Shown here in pieces: positions 13,521 through 24,998 of a stretch of 64,000 nt of DNA. The stretch's first letter is position 1. Each line of letters begins with the position of its first letter. Source of the stretch: Aptenodytes patagonicus (lineage: Eukaryota; Chordata; Aves; Sphenisciformes; Spheniscidae); NCBI RefSeq assembly GCF_965638725.1, contig NC_134970.1, positions 4,345,001 to 4,409,000 of the forward strand. The letters run 5' to 3'. Under the pieces are notes generated by a model, which saw only the letters and a list, made by a program, of their open reading frames with translations, did no database searches and was not told the DNA's origin. The position numbers were made by a program, and so were the translations under genes.

Positions 13521-13987
13521 CCTTGGTTGTCACACCAGGCAGGGCTGCAGGCGAGCCAGGCTCTGCCCCGGTTCGGCGATCCCCATCCTACAGAGATGAG
13601 TTGGAGCACTGTCAGTTGGGGTCACCCAGCCTGTTTTGCAGTAGCAATACCAGGCAAGTTCCCTGCTCCAGCCATCGTGGAAAGGCCCCAGAGGGCAGGA
13701 GGGTTCAGCCTGTTCGGGGCTATGAGACTACGACCCCCGTTGTCCCCAGCTGCAGCCCAGAAGGGCTCTGTCTGCATTAGGAGAGGAGCCCAGACATAGG
13801 ACCACTGCTCATTTCCTACCTCTGAGGTCCCTCTAGCTCCTTCCCTCAGCTGGCTGACCTGCTCTAGGAGATGGGTGATGCTGGAATAGTGTGAGTTTGG
13901 CTCAGACAGCCAGTCACAGTTTCAAGCCTGAGTCACCTGGAGTAAAAAGAACAAAGCTAAATCACACGGTCCACACTGGGACGCTCT

Positions 13988-14115
13988 CCCTATTTTGCAA
14001 AAGTGAGAAAGATTTTAGATGGGAGAGTGGAGCCTGTTTCCCTCCCTCCCCCAAAAATCATGCTGAAACATTAGGCATGAACAGAACAAGGTCAAGTCAC
14101 TTCCCAAAGACACTG
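13988..14115 (-). mobile_element. Probable MIR/CORE-SINE fragment
   Basis: On the plus strand the segment 'AGGTCAAGTCACTTCCCAAA' (about 14089-14108) matches the reverse complement of the MIR part that normally reads as 'TTGGGCAAGTCACTTAACCT'. An upstream 'TTTTGCAAAAGTGAGAAA' resembles the antisense of its 'CTCATCTGTAAAATG' part. It is diverged. Confidence 0.4.
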
Positions 14116-15037
14116 TGCCCAGAAGAGGCTGGGCCCTGCTGCCTGGGCAGCTATAAAACACTGCAGCTCTGGGCTTAACCAGGACATTCCTGCATCATCC
14201 TGCCCAGCTGGGCTCAGAAGGCAAAGAGCTGATGCAGGGATGGGATGCAACTCCAGTGCCTCCCACTGAGAGCAAGGGAGACCAACTGGTCTCACTTGGG
14301 CTGCTCATTTGCCAGCATCCAAGTCTGCTGAATGGAAGCCCCCAGCAGAACTGGCGGGCGGGCGGGCAGGCTGCCTACACTGACCATTAGTCACCCCACA
14401 GCTTTTTAGTGTTTGGAAACCTGCTAGTGCTTCCTAGCTCTGCTGGCACGCAGCCTTTGAGCTCACAGAGGGCTGTGAGGCTGCACTCCAGCACCTGCAT
14501 CAGCCGTGGGAGAGCTGCAGGTCTCCAGGTTCAGGCTGCGGCAGGGAAAACCTGCCTGCCAGCGCTGCCAGATGTTACCATCGACTGTCAGATGACAGGT
14601 AGTCAGCATGTTTCTTTAAAAAAGGGATAGGGATGCTTGTTAAAAGGAAAGAGAAGGCTCAAGTACTTGAGCTCAGGAACAGAGGGAAGGTGAAAGCAAG
14701 CCCCACATGGGCTTTCTAATGCTGGCTTGCCCCTCCAGTGACTTACAGACAATTGCAGCAACCAAGGCTGCAATCCTTCATCAAATGCAGGCATGGCCTA
14801 GGCTAGAGCCATTAGCAAATGGGGACCTCTGTATCTGCCCCAAGGCGTAGACAAGACCCATGTGCTCCTGCACATGCTCACTGGTGTTATTACAACAATG
14901 CATTTGTTCCTCCAGACTCTTGACTCCAGAGGAGCCTGTTCTGCCTCACTGCTGCACGCTAGGAGTGTCACAGTGATGCTCTGTCCCCAGCAGCTAAGCA
15001 AGGCATAAAACAGATAGCAAAGTTGGACTTCCCCCCT

Positions 15038-15050
15038 CCCCCCCCCCCCC
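15038..15050. repeat. Homopolymer C13
   Basis: Thirteen C in a row, within a wider C-rich stretch from 15031. Length is likely to vary between individuals or assemblies. Confidence 0.9.
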
Positions 15051-15254
15051 GCCCCCCTGCTTCTCTCCATAGTTCTTGGTGGTGTCTCCATAGATGGCAA
15101 AGACCCTGGGCCCTGTAGCAGGAGGGTCACAGGTCCAAGCTTCTCTCTCTCTCTGAGGTTCCTTGAATCCCCCCTCTCTTGGGAGACGTCAATGTAGAGC
15201 AGAGATTTGAGAGCGAGCTTAGCTGGACCCCTCCAGCCTCTGCCTCCATGTCAG

Positions 15255-15362
15255 TCAGGGCCTGAAGAAGCGTCGTACCACTAAATGCCCCACCATGATC
15301 AGGGCCACCACCACCACCAGCATGTAATTCATGTAAACATTGTCCAGATTGAGTACAGCGAC
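15255..15362 (-). CDS. BAK1: BAK1 coding exon 5 (membrane anchor)
   Basis: The exon begins after the acceptor ...TTTCCCGTTAG and encodes 35 residues from VAVLNLDN to RRFFRP before the stop TGA at 15257-15255. It contains the hydrophobic stretch MLVVVVALIMVGHLVV that anchors BAK in the mitochondrial outer membrane. The phase is 0, matching the end of coding exon 4. Confidence 0.95.
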   Translation of the reverse strand, partial: VAVLNLDNVYMNYMLVVVVALIMVGHLVVRRFFRP

Positions 15363-18300
15363 CTAACGGGAAACAGAGAATAACCAGAGCACGTTAGATC
15401 TGCCTGAGCCAGGTTGCTGCTCTGCCTGCACCTGGGTGACCCCACCAACCTCAGCAGTGCCATAGTCCCCAGGCTGCACCTTTCACTGGCTGGAGCACAG
15501 CTGCCTCCCCTCACCCCCCAAATCCCCCTGGGACAGCCCCGCGCTCCCGCTGGCTCACCCATCCTCCCTGCTGGGCGATCCACTGGGCGATGTGGTTCCG
15601 GAGCATGAAGTCCGTGACATAGCGGGCGATCCGGCAGAAGAAACCCGTCATGCCGTGCTGGTAGACGTGGATGGCCATGCGGTAGCCGAAGCTCAGCAGC
15701 GCGATCACCCGGCCCCAGTTAATGCCGCTCTCAAACAAGCTGAAACGAAGCCGATGGTCTGGTTAAATCACTGCTACAGCTGGCTCAGACCTCCCTAGCC
15801 TCTGCATCCCAGGCCACGGGCTCTCGAGCAGTGCCGGTTGCAGAGCAGGGCTGGGGATGCTGCACTAGTCCTCGAGGTGCATCCCAGCCGCACAGACAAC
15901 ACGGTCATTTTTGTGGCTAAGCGACACGTGGCCTCCAATAACCAGGATGCGCTTTCAGAGCAGAACAAACACGGTCTCGGTCACAACCGCTGTTTGCCTC
16001 AGCCAGGTGGGATAGGGAATTTGGAAATTTCCAAATCCTGTCTACACAGCTACAGACTCTGAATTGCTAGAGTGGAAGCTTTGGGATGGTGGTGGTTGAC
16101 CTGCCACCTTCCTGCCCGTCCTGCCTTTCCCCCAGGTCTCCACCTGAACGCAGGGCACACCAGCTGCCTGTAGGTCCTGTGTTTTCATGGGCAAGGTTAT
16201 TAAACAAGGTAAGCTGGAATTGGTGGTGGTTTAAGCGGTTAGGCTGCAGCAAGCTCAGCAGCTGCTACACGTGCAGCCAGGAGCAGGAACTACCACCCGC
16301 CTGTCCCAAAGCATCCCTTGCTTGTGCCTGGAGATAAGGAATTTTAAATGTATCTAAGGACAAACCACGTTAGGACAGGATTTTCCCTTTTCCTGCATAG
16401 ACAAACCCCCCCAAGACCAAAACCCGACCCGATCTTGCCTTAGACTGACACTCCCAAGGGATGGGGCGGGGGGGGGGGGCTCCAAAATGTGCCTAGTCAA
16501 TGCCTACTGCTCCTGATCCAGGTTTTGGTTGCTGTGGGCACAAACTGCATCACTGTCTGCAGGTTTGACGCTGATTTATCTAGACCAGTTTTTGAAGGTG
16601 TTTTTCCTGGTTTCCAGCAAGGTAAGCAAGAAGGAAAAAAAGGCAAAAAAAAAAATAAAAAGAGTAGACTCAGGCCCTGTGTTTTAATCTTGTGCCCTGT
16701 TCCTGGCGGTCCCTGTCTGCACAGCCAAAGGGAACTGTCTTCTCTGCAGAGCCTTGGCGTGGAGCCGCCACCGTGCAGGTTGCAGAGGGAGAGGAAAGTT
16801 AGAGCCCGGGAAGAAACAACAGAGAAATGGGTAGCAAAAAGAGAGGGACAGAGGTTAATTTACCTGTTTGCGGTGCGTTAACCGCCTCAGGCTGGCAAAG
16901 TGGTGAAAACAGCGCGGCATGGCTTCCCAAGGACAGGGGAGCAGGAAGAGGACAGAAGAGAGGCAGTTAGACAACAAACACCGAGCGGAGGGTGCACGGG
17001 AACAGGGCTGTGCCGGAGCCAGGCGCGCTCGGAGGAGCGACGGGAACCTGGGAACCCAGAGACCCCGGCTTCCCTCCTGGCTCTGCCAGAGGCCTTCTGC
17101 ATGACCCTGGGCAAACCTTTTAACATGCACAGTGTCTCAGTTTCCCTACAGACAGCGAGGGGTGACGACTGAACCCCTTGACGGCTACCTCGATCCAAGC
17201 CTGTACCTCATGCAATCAGGGCGAAAAGTTGTCCAGGTGTTTATCTTCACTCTTCACCCTGTTGCTGTGCTCTGAGTGGGAGAGCTGGGTGTGCATCGCC
17301 TGCACGAGATGGCTGCAGGCTCTGCAAGCTGGCGGGGCACCCCCCATCCTGAGTTAGTCCTGGTCCTGTGCCATGTGGACCACTCCAAGGGCAGCGAGTA
17401 ACCTGCCCTTTCCCACAGCCTGCAGCTGTGTTTGCTTTGTGCCTCTGGAAAGCCTGACCCGTCGGGACTTTTCAGCTACCAAGCTAGTAGCAGTGGGACC
17501 AGCAGCAGGTCTGCCTTGCTCCAGGGCTGGTCACACCCCTGAATGGAAGCTGGGACATTCACTTGGCTACTAATGCACGGGCCACGCTTCCCAGGCATGT
17601 CCCCCAAACTTTCTGACCCCGCTCAGCTTGTCCAAGGACTGCGAGATGATTGTCAGGTGAAGACTGTCTAAACAGCGTGCAGGAGCAAGAGCAGACAGGC
17701 AGAAAACACAGGAACCGTCACGGTGAGCTTCTTGGGAGCTCAACCCAGGGGTGGTGGGCGAAGCTTGAACTGACAGAGTGTGCGCGCTGGGGCAGAGCCA
17801 GGGGGGCAGCTGCTCTGGGGTGGGGGCAAGGCTTTAACCGACTGCATTGCACCCCGTCTGACCTTTCCTTCCCTGATCTCCTCCAGGAGCAGGCGTCCAG
17901 CCCACGCTGAGGGAGCCAGTGGCCTTACCGGGAGGCTATTCTGGTGAAGTGCTTATAGGCGTTCTCCTTGGTGGGCTGCAAGGATTTCAGCATGCCGCGA
18001 AACTCCGCGTCGTACCGCTCGTTAATGTCGTCACCGATGAGGGCCAGGCGCCTTCCCACCCGGCTCCCGGTGCTGCCCAGAGGGAAGATGGCATTATGGA
18101 TGGGTCTGCCTTCCCAGCAAGACCGGTAAGTAGGACCAAGGGGTGGGTCCGTAAAGGAGCCTGGCTCAGGATGAGGTCGAGGGACGTGCATACGGTTGGT
18201 ATCAGAGTTTTACCTGTCCAGCTCCTGCTGGATCTCCTCGATCTCCGGGTCCATGGGCACTTCCTCCCGTCTCTCCGCTCTCTCCTGTTCGTAGCGGTAG

Positions 18301-21300
18301 AAGGCATAGCTCCGAAACACCTCCTCCGTCTCCTTCACCACCTGGTCTTCTGAGGGAGAGAGAGACAAGAGGAAGAAAAGTCAAGGGAAAAGCTCGTCTC
18401 TCCCCTTTCCCAAGTTGGAAAGAGACCATTCCTTAATTTTCAGCCTAAATTTGTGCTGTTTGTATTAACACTGGCCTTTTGCAATAAAACAAAAAGAATC
18501 CAATGTAAATTAGTTCTCAGAAAACTAATTTTGAAGCCAGCCTTTGTTCTTAGGGGCACAAGCCCACCTTTTGAATCCACTTTTGGCAAGAGACAGCTAA
18601 AGGACTGTCACAACACAAACCAGATGTTCAAGTGCTTGTGCTCGGCAGCTCTCTCCACGTGACAGCACCTCTCAGTAAGGGCATTGCTCAGCACAAACAA
18701 GTTCAGGAATCTCAGACCCAGACCCAAACCCAAACTGGAGGCAAAGCTCAGTCTAGCACTGCCCATCAACCCTCAGCAAACAATCTTGTTTTTCAGTGTC
18801 ACCAACGATCGTGCCCTTGCACGGCATCAGCAATGGCGTGGTGAGCAGAAGTTAAATTGGTCATTTTAGTATAATTCCTTGCCAATTCAGTCACACGTCA
18901 CTGGTCTCGCATACACCCATCAGCGTGGCAGTGGCAATGCCAGGGCAGGGTTTGCAACTTCTGCATGGGCTGCTGGCAGGAACAGAAAGGAGAGGAGCTT
19001 TTGAATAACTGGTAAACTGTAGCCCAGAGAGGTGACTCCCCATCCTGCGCTTGAAAGCAGATAAACAGCCAGGTGATAAGTTTGAACTGAATGCCTGCTC
19101 CTGCTCCAGCACACCCATTGCCACTGTGCAAGAGCAGGCACCCAGATCCCCTGCTTTGCTAACAAATACCCGTGGAAGCAATATGCCCATTGCACAGTGA
19201 GCGGGAGGCTGCGGCTGGGCAGGGGGCGAGCCAGGGCTGTTGTGGGGGGAGGCTGGGGCTGGTTTTGGGTGCCACAGCTTCCTTTCCCTGCTCCCCTAAA
19301 CAAGCAGGGCTCGGCATGCCAGGTATTCAGGGTTCAGCGGGGGAACATGCCCAGGCAATAACGTCACCCAGCCCCGACAGCGCGCGAAAACCGACCCGGC
19401 TCTGCGCAAGCAGGAAGCGAGTCAGAAACAACTGGCGTCAACAAGTGTGCGCCCGTCTGCAAACGGCTTGAGGTCGAGACCCACACGCATGTCCCCCATG
19501 CCCACGCTGCTTGGGGAAGAGCGAGGGTCTGGACGTGGCCAGGACCTGCCCCCTCCGGAGCAGGGAGCCCCCGGCGAGGCGTTTCTGTCCCGTAGGTACC
19601 ATGGTGACTGATACCTTATCACATGTGTTACATTGCTCCTGGGGAAAGTACCCGGTCTGTCACGGGATGTCTTTGATTAGAGCTCGGTTTCGGCTGGCTT
19701 GAGAAGCAATCTGGGCTAGAGCACCAGTTCCCAAACAGCCGGCAGCCCAGCTAAGTCACCCACAGGGCTCGGGGGGAGCTGGCCCTAAGGTCCCAGTAAC
19801 ACAGTTCTTCCCAGTTTCTTTTCCAAGATGTAAAATTTGTAGGGGACGGAAATGGTATGGACGGATCAGAGCCCTGCTCCTTTAACAGGGTATCACCGTT
19901 CAGGGTGGAGATTACAGACATTAAATGAGGCGCAAAGCCCAGGTAAATGAGCTACTTGGGGGAACATCAGAAGTGCAGGACCCTGGAGACCCGTGGCTTT
20001 AGACCATCGTCCTGCAAGGCGTGCTGGTGACACGCAGCAGCACATCTGCACCAGCAACACTGTCTAGCAGCAGTTGCTGCAGCCAACCCAGCTAAAACCC
20101 TTTCCCAGCATCCTAGTATATCCACCCGCCAGACTGGCCATGCAGTTCTCTGGCCACTGGAAACTGCATTTCCAATGCAGAGATGCTCCTGCCTGAGCAA
20201 CGTCCCAGGGCTGGGATGTGAGGACCTGGCCTGGTGGACGCAGCTGTCCTGGCAGTACTGCCCCATAAAACCCTGTATCCAAGTCTCCAAAGCATGCCGC
20301 ACCGCTCGTCGCAGAGTTTTTCTGGCTGGTCACATCTACACGGCCCGCATGGGGCTCTGGGGAGATGGGCCCAGCCCCGGATGGGGTGCGGGGAAGGGAG
20401 AGGACCTGTCGTGCAAAGACTCAGGTTACACAGAGTTCAGGTTGGGTAAATAAAGGTGAAGGGAAGTGACAAGTCCTGGTCGCTGTGTTTTCAGGGGATT
20501 GTTTTTTGTTTTGCAGGAACGGGTTTATTTGGCGGTAAACAAATCCCACCTTATGGAGGAGCCAGCGGAGCCAGATAAATGAAACCGACTGACTCACAGT
20601 TTCAGCGAGAGGCAGGGTAAACACACTGCGAGAACAAAAGAGGAAATAAGTATACCAAAAAATTTCCCTGGTTTTAATTACCCCAGGCACTATTTTTAGT
20701 AACACAAGGACAGGCGAACACACATCTTCTTTCCCCCCAGGTGCTAACCCACAGCATGCACTGGGACCATCTCTGGGTCTCTTCCACTCAAAAGAGGATC
20801 TGGATCAAGATTTGCCTTGTGGACTCCCAGTACCAGCAGCAGAGAGGAGGAGAGCGGTTTGGAGCTCTGCTGGGATCTTTGCGCTCCCTGTGGTATCACT
20901 GGGGCCGTGTTAGGGGGCTCACGAGCTGCTGTGACCCCCCCCACTGCAAGGGAGGACCTGCTCCCCTTCTGCTGCATGAAGCAGCGACCCTGTCGTCCTC
21001 GGTCCCCAGCGCACTCTCAGCATCTAGACCAGACCTACCCCAACAGCGTCTTGCCTGGATCCACACCGTAGACAACGTTGACCAGACCCCAGCCAGTCTC
21101 AAACATGCAACGCCTGCATTTCTGTGCGAGATCCTTTGTTTCTCACCGTTCCTATCTCCCAGGGAGCAGCTGTGCTGCAGTAAAAACTGGCAGGTCTCAC
21201 CAAAGTTATCCATCAGACCTTGTTACAACTAAATTAAATAGCCCTGCTACAGACTGTAATAATGACAGATGCAACCTGGCAGCGTCCCTTTCGAGCTCCG

Positions 21301-24300
21301 GAGCCAGGCAGTAACTACACGAAGAGGTGCATCTGTTTGCACAGAGGGAGATATCCAGCCTGGAAACAGCAACTGGCTCCGAAGGGAGAAGACAGCTCCG
21401 GGGAACCAAGAACGGTCTCTGGAGATTTCTGCCTCGAGGGGAAGCTTGACTCCACCTCACGGTAGTTGCAATTCATGTGTGGGATGAGCAGTATCTGCGT
21501 TAATGGATTTGGGTTAGCTTCCACCGGGCAAGGCAGCCCCTTGTGAAACCTATCATCGCCTGTCAATAGCAATGCCATCCAGGATCAAAGGCTGATCAAC
21601 CTGACAACTGCATCATGCTGGCATAATCCTGCACAGCTTGCACCCGAGAGCAGAGCTTCTAGACAGGGAAATAGAAAACTGCCGTCCCCGGAGGCATCTG
21701 CACAGCACAAAGCCCTTCCCCTTTTTCTGCTCTTTAGAACAAATATCTTCCCACCCAAAAGAGGAGCAATATTCTCAAACAGCCTCCCTGCAGAACTACT
21801 GGGCAAACACTCTTGGTTTTAAGATAGAAATTAATCTGTCAATAAAGGAGATTCTCTGGTCCAGATTCCGGACTGGACTCAAGAAATCTGCTTTAATTCT
21901 TACATTCAATGGTGTCCCGCCAACACACCCAGAGTTACAGGCTTGCAGCAGGGGCTGAGGGCTGCAGCGAGGTTTTTGCTCTGGTACTTTGCTGCCCAAG
22001 CTGAGACCTGTCCCATATTTGCTAATCTACTCAACCGCGAAGGGAGGCTGGGCCCGGTGCTCAGCCGGATGCCTGAGATGGGTGGGCATCTCAGCTCTGG
22101 CAATGTGTCTCCTTCTGCCCCATCAAGCTTTTCATAAAAGATTTTTTGGGGCATCCTTTGCAGGCCAGAACAAAGGAGTCACGAGGCAATTCCAAAGCAG
22201 AGGTTTTTCCCGGCACAGCCATCAGAAGGATGACTTTTCTTTTCCTTTTAAAAACTGAAACCACATATTGATGAGAGATGCAGTTCAATGGGAAGTCCAA
22301 TACTCTGTGTCTGCGCTGGAGATAGGAACTGCATGGGCACCAAACAAGAGACAAGGATGTTTAAATGGTTTTGGTTGCTCTACAGAATGTATGAGAACCC
22401 AGGCTTAAACAGGCAGCTCACATTTTTCCTACTCATTTTGCAGCTGGTCTTGGAGATGAAGACGCAGAGATGCTCACAGACGTATGACTAACGTCCCTAA
22501 GCAACTATTTATCAGTTCATGACTTGCTTCACATGCAACGTCAAGTCCAGAGCTAAGACAAACAACCAAGGACCAAACCTCACACCTCTCTAGGTATGTT
22601 ACGTGAGTATTAAACGTACAGACAGATGAGAAAGCCCGGGTAATCTGAGGTAAGAGAACAGTTGCCAATCTGACACTGCAAACTGTGAGTCAGGGTGGCT
22701 GGGCTTTCCATGCACAACCCTGACACCTTGGACACCCTTGCGGAGACTTGCATCAAAGCTCTCTCCGTTTCCCTAGCAGTAATAAGTGGATATAGCGATA
22801 CATCACCTTTCTTAACAAAGTGCTTTGGGATTCCAGCCGACGTGGTCCACACAGGAGCTTAAGTGTGACCACATAAACGATATTTTCATCACGTGGACTG
22901 GCCCCTCTGCAGTCTAGGGGAGCTGAGCTGCATTTGGCGTAGTTACCTGCAAGCGTGAGGACAGCCACATCCATGGCTTGTCCCGCAGATCTGAGCCTCG
23001 ATGTATCCAAACCGTTCCCGTAGCTGTGTGCGTACCCTGGCAGCAGGTTTGAACAGGGAGGCACTGCCACCCCCACGTTACAGATGAGAACTGAAGGAGG
23101 GCAAGGTTAATGTTCTGAAGCATGAGCCCTGTTTCCTGAGCTCAGCTCAGCACTGTTGGTGCTGGGCCTCTCACTCCTCCTTCTGCAATGTTTGCTCCCC
23201 TTTTGCATGACTCTTCATGAGCTAAGTTGCTCCTCCTCTTCATCACGTACAGCCAGGAGTATGAAGCTCCTGCCTTCGTCTACAATGCCCTAAAAACACC
23301 ACAAGTGCAAATTGCCACCCAGCCTAGACAGAAACAGCAGCATCTTGTCCATGCCCTAAGCAACGGCTGGTACAACAAGGGCTCAGAACGATGCTCATGC
23401 AAATCCTTGAGCAGCAGATAAATCTCTTCACTCCCTACCGCATCCAAAGACAAACAAACAGAGCAAGTGAGCCCTAAACGAAAACCAGGCTTAATACCTG
23501 TTGACGAAAGCCTTCTGCCCTGTAATCCCATAGCACGCGTTGGTGGAAGCTGCACGTTTCTGCTTCCGCTAGAGTCCATGAGGCTTCTACCTAAGAGGCG
23601 TGCAGAGATCCCACCTCCAAATTCCAGATGGACCCCCCTGAGTTTTGGGAAGCAGAGGGATGCCAGCACTGCCAGTAAGTGTTTGCAAGCGTACAGGAAG
23701 CGTGACTGTAAAACAGTGTGGTTAGAGTTCAGGGCCTGATCCTCTCACTGGTTTTCACATCAGCATCTCATTGGCCTCAACAGGAAATCAGCATATGTAA
23801 ACAACTGCTCTTATTTATTTATTTTCATACCTTGTAGACTTTGGTAAGGGAAGGAGACGGTATTTTTTCTTCCAGTGTATTCATGCAGGGTCTAGCACAA
23901 ATGGTACTCTGAGATGGAGAGGAGTCCAGGCAATACCAGAGTATAAATAACGTAATCAGGCCAATAAAACAGCTCTGAGCTGGATCTGAGCTCAAATACA
24001 TAAACACTTAGGTGTAGCTTCAAATCTCCATTATTGACAGAGCTGCAGTGACTCAGCCTTATTTACAAGTCCACCTGCAAAACAGGTTAAGAAGTCACCC
24101 GTGTTTAACAGCTTTCTCTGCAGTGGCATTTTATCATTTTGGGATGAAACGGGAGCTGAGGTTTTTCCTGGGTTCCTTTCGTCCCCGTTCCTGGTTTCAC
24201 CCATTAGTGTGAGACGCAATTACACAGTCTGCTGGGCTCGGCACGCACGAGCAACGGACTGAACCGCTTCTGAATGTTGGTGAGCTGTAACTTTTCATCG

Positions 24301-24966
24301 CTGCTATGCCAAGGCACACCAGAGACCTGATTTCATCCAGCAGCCGATGCAGCAAGACTGAAACCAACTGCCTGAGACCAGGCACTGCTCAGCAAGGCCT
24401 GTTTTTCTGTGCGTTTTAAACATCAAGCACCTTTCGCTCTCTTGTGCTTAGGGAAGGGAAAGTAAATGACACCAGGCACCGGCCGTACATCTCGCAGCCA
24501 GCCGGGGCGATCTGCCCTATGCCCAAACCCCTGTGCCACTCCGCTGTGCCTGCCTCAGCCTGCCTGCACAGAGCTGCCAGCGTACCCCAGTCCAGCAGCT
24601 CCCTGCACGCTATTTTCTCCATGCCTTTCAAGTCCCCCTTGCTGCCCACCGCGCTAATCCAATGCCAAGCATCTCCCAAAAGCATTGGGCATGTGCTCTC
24701 CAAGTTCAATTCAGCATAGCTTCACGGAACTGATTTGTTATCCCAGTCTTGCAAAGGGCCCTGGAGGTATGAAAAAGACCATCTCTTCAAAGAAACACAG
24801 CAGGGGGAAAAAAAAAAACCAAGAAAGAATGGGTTGAAAAATGCTTCCTCCCCTGAATATCACAGCAACCTTTTTTACCTGAGTTGAGCTCTTGTGACAG
24901 CCTGCGCCCGTTGCTTCCCCGGCGTCTGTAGGCCCTCGGTGGGTCACCGTCGTTCCCTGAGGCCAT
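15255..24966 (-). CDS. BAK1: BAK1, BCL-2 antagonist/killer 1 (spliced, complete CDS)
   Basis: Pro-apoptotic effector of the BCL-2 family. It sits in the mitochondrial outer membrane and, when activated by BH3-only proteins, oligomerises into pores that release cytochrome c. Coding exons are 24966-24879, 18349-18214, 18072-17929, 15739-15559 and 15362-15255 (minus strand), joining in phase to 218 residues plus TGA; human BAK has 211. Visible parts: an Arg-rich N-terminus; helix 1 around residues 33-57 (TEEVFRSYAFYRYEQE); BH3 at about 80-99 (RRLALIGDDINERYDAEF, with the Leu and Gly-Asp-Asp core); BH1 at about 124-147 (LFESGINWGR); BH2 at about 172-187 (WIAQQGGW); a hydrophobic anchor at about 195-211; and a basic tail RRFFRP. 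All introns are GT-AG. The start is the ATG at 24966, 32 bases inside its exon. In human, GGNBP1 and ITPR3 follow on the opposite strand, as here. Confidence 0.96.
15363..15558 (-). other. BAK1: BAK1 intron between coding exons 4 and 5
   Basis: Short phase-0 intron (196 bases) with donor GTGAGC and acceptor TTAG, lying between BH2 and the anchor-coding exon. Confidence 0.93.
15559..15739 (-). CDS. BAK1: BAK1 coding exon 4 (BH1 and BH2)
   Basis: The exon follows acceptor CGTTTCAG and ends with TGG before donor GTGAGC. It encodes LFESGINWGRVIALLSFGYR... (BH1 with the conserved NWGR) and ends in WIAQQGGW (BH2). The first base completes an Arg codon started in exon 3. Confidence 0.96.
16468..16479. 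repeat. Homopolymer G12
   Basis: Twelve G in a row inside a BAK1 intron. It is possibly length-variable. Confidence 0.85.
17041..17165 (+). mobile_element. MIR/CORE-SINE copy
   Basis: The plus strand follows the MIR consensus in order: a part like 'CCTGGGTTCAAATCCCGGCT', then 'CTGGCTCTGCC', then 'TGCATGACCCTGGGCAAACC', then 'GTGTCTCAGTTTCCCTACAG'. This colinear run of four blocks makes it the clearest MIR in the window. It lies in a BAK1 intron, antisense to the gene. Confidence 0.75.
17929..18072 (-). CDS. BAK1: BAK1 coding exon 3 (BH3)
   Basis: Acceptor CTGGGCAG, donor GTAAGG. The exon encodes the BH3 helix and the following region (GDDINERYDAEF ... TRIAS). BH3 binds the groove of a partner BAK or of BCL-XL/MCL-1. 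The entry phase of 2 and exit phase of 2 fit both neighbours. Confidence 0.96.
18073..18213 (-). other. BAK1: BAK1 intron between coding exons 2 and 3
   Basis: A 141-base intron, donor GTAAAA, acceptor GGCAG, splitting a Ser codon (AG|C). Nothing else is seen in it. Confidence 0.93.
18214..18349 (-). CDS. BAK1: BAK1 coding exon 2 (helix 1)
   Basis: The exon follows a strong pyrimidine tract (CTCTTGTCTCTCTCTCCCTCAG) and ends at AG|GTAAAA. It encodes EDQVVKETEEVFRSYAFYR and an acidic linker (EVPMDPEIEEIQQELD). The first two bases complete a Glu codon begun in exon 1. Confidence 0.95.
19003..19050 (-). mobile_element. Probable MIR/CORE-SINE fragment
   Basis: Plus-strand 'GCCCAGAGAGGTGACTCCCC' is close to the antisense of the MIR 3' half ('...GGCCCAGAGAGGTTAAGTG'). 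Only about 45 bases are recognisable. Confidence 0.4.
23050..23120 (-). mobile_element. MIR/CORE-SINE fragment
   Basis: Read on minus, the segment gives 'ACCTTGCCCTCCTTCAGTTC' followed by 'TCATCTGTAACGTGGGGG', the MIR 'CTCAGTTTCCTCATCTGTAAAATGGGG' region with moderate divergence. Confidence 0.55.
24879..24966 (-). CDS. BAK1: BAK1 coding exon 1 (N-terminus)
   Basis: The ATG at 24966-24964 starts MASGNDGDPPRAYRRRGS and the exon ends ...LSQELNS with donor G|GTAAAA. The human protein also begins MASG, supporting this start. An in-frame stretch upstream belongs to the 5' UTR or intron because an acceptor lies only 32 bases upstream. Confidence 0.93.
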
Positions 24967-24998
24967 TGCAGAGAGATGCTTGGGAGTATCAGCTTTAC
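24967..24998 (-). other. BAK1: BAK1 5' UTR part of coding exon 1
   Basis: Reading minus, a pyrimidine-rich acceptor (TGTCTCTCGTTGTTCCAG) ends at 24999, leaving 32 untranslated bases before the ATG. This implies an upstream untranslated exon, as in human BAK1. Confidence 0.7.

Larger units (their letters stand above)
13521..15254. other. BAK1 3' flank / probable 3' UTR
   Basis: This stretch follows the BAK1 stop codon on the minus strand and probably contains its 3' UTR, but the end could not be fixed. There is no AATAAA on the minus strand close to the stop. The first minus-strand candidates are an ATTAAA near 13052 and an AATAAA at 12357-12362. It also holds a weak MIR-like piece and a 13-base C run at 15038-15050. 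No other gene was recognised. Confidence 0.45.
15740..17928 (-). other. BAK1: BAK1 intron between coding exons 3 and 4
   Basis: A 2.2-kb intron with donor GTAAGG and acceptor TTTCAG, phase 2. It contains a G12 run (16468-16479) and a MIR piece (17041-17165). No other gene was recognised within it. Confidence 0.9.
18350..24878 (-). other. BAK1: BAK1 intron between coding exons 1 and 2
   Basis: A 6.5-kb phase-1 intron with donor GTAAAA. It contains weak and moderate MIR pieces (about 19003-19050 and 23050-23120, both on minus) and an old-repeat-like stretch near 23730-23790. I saw no nested gene in it. Confidence 0.85.
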
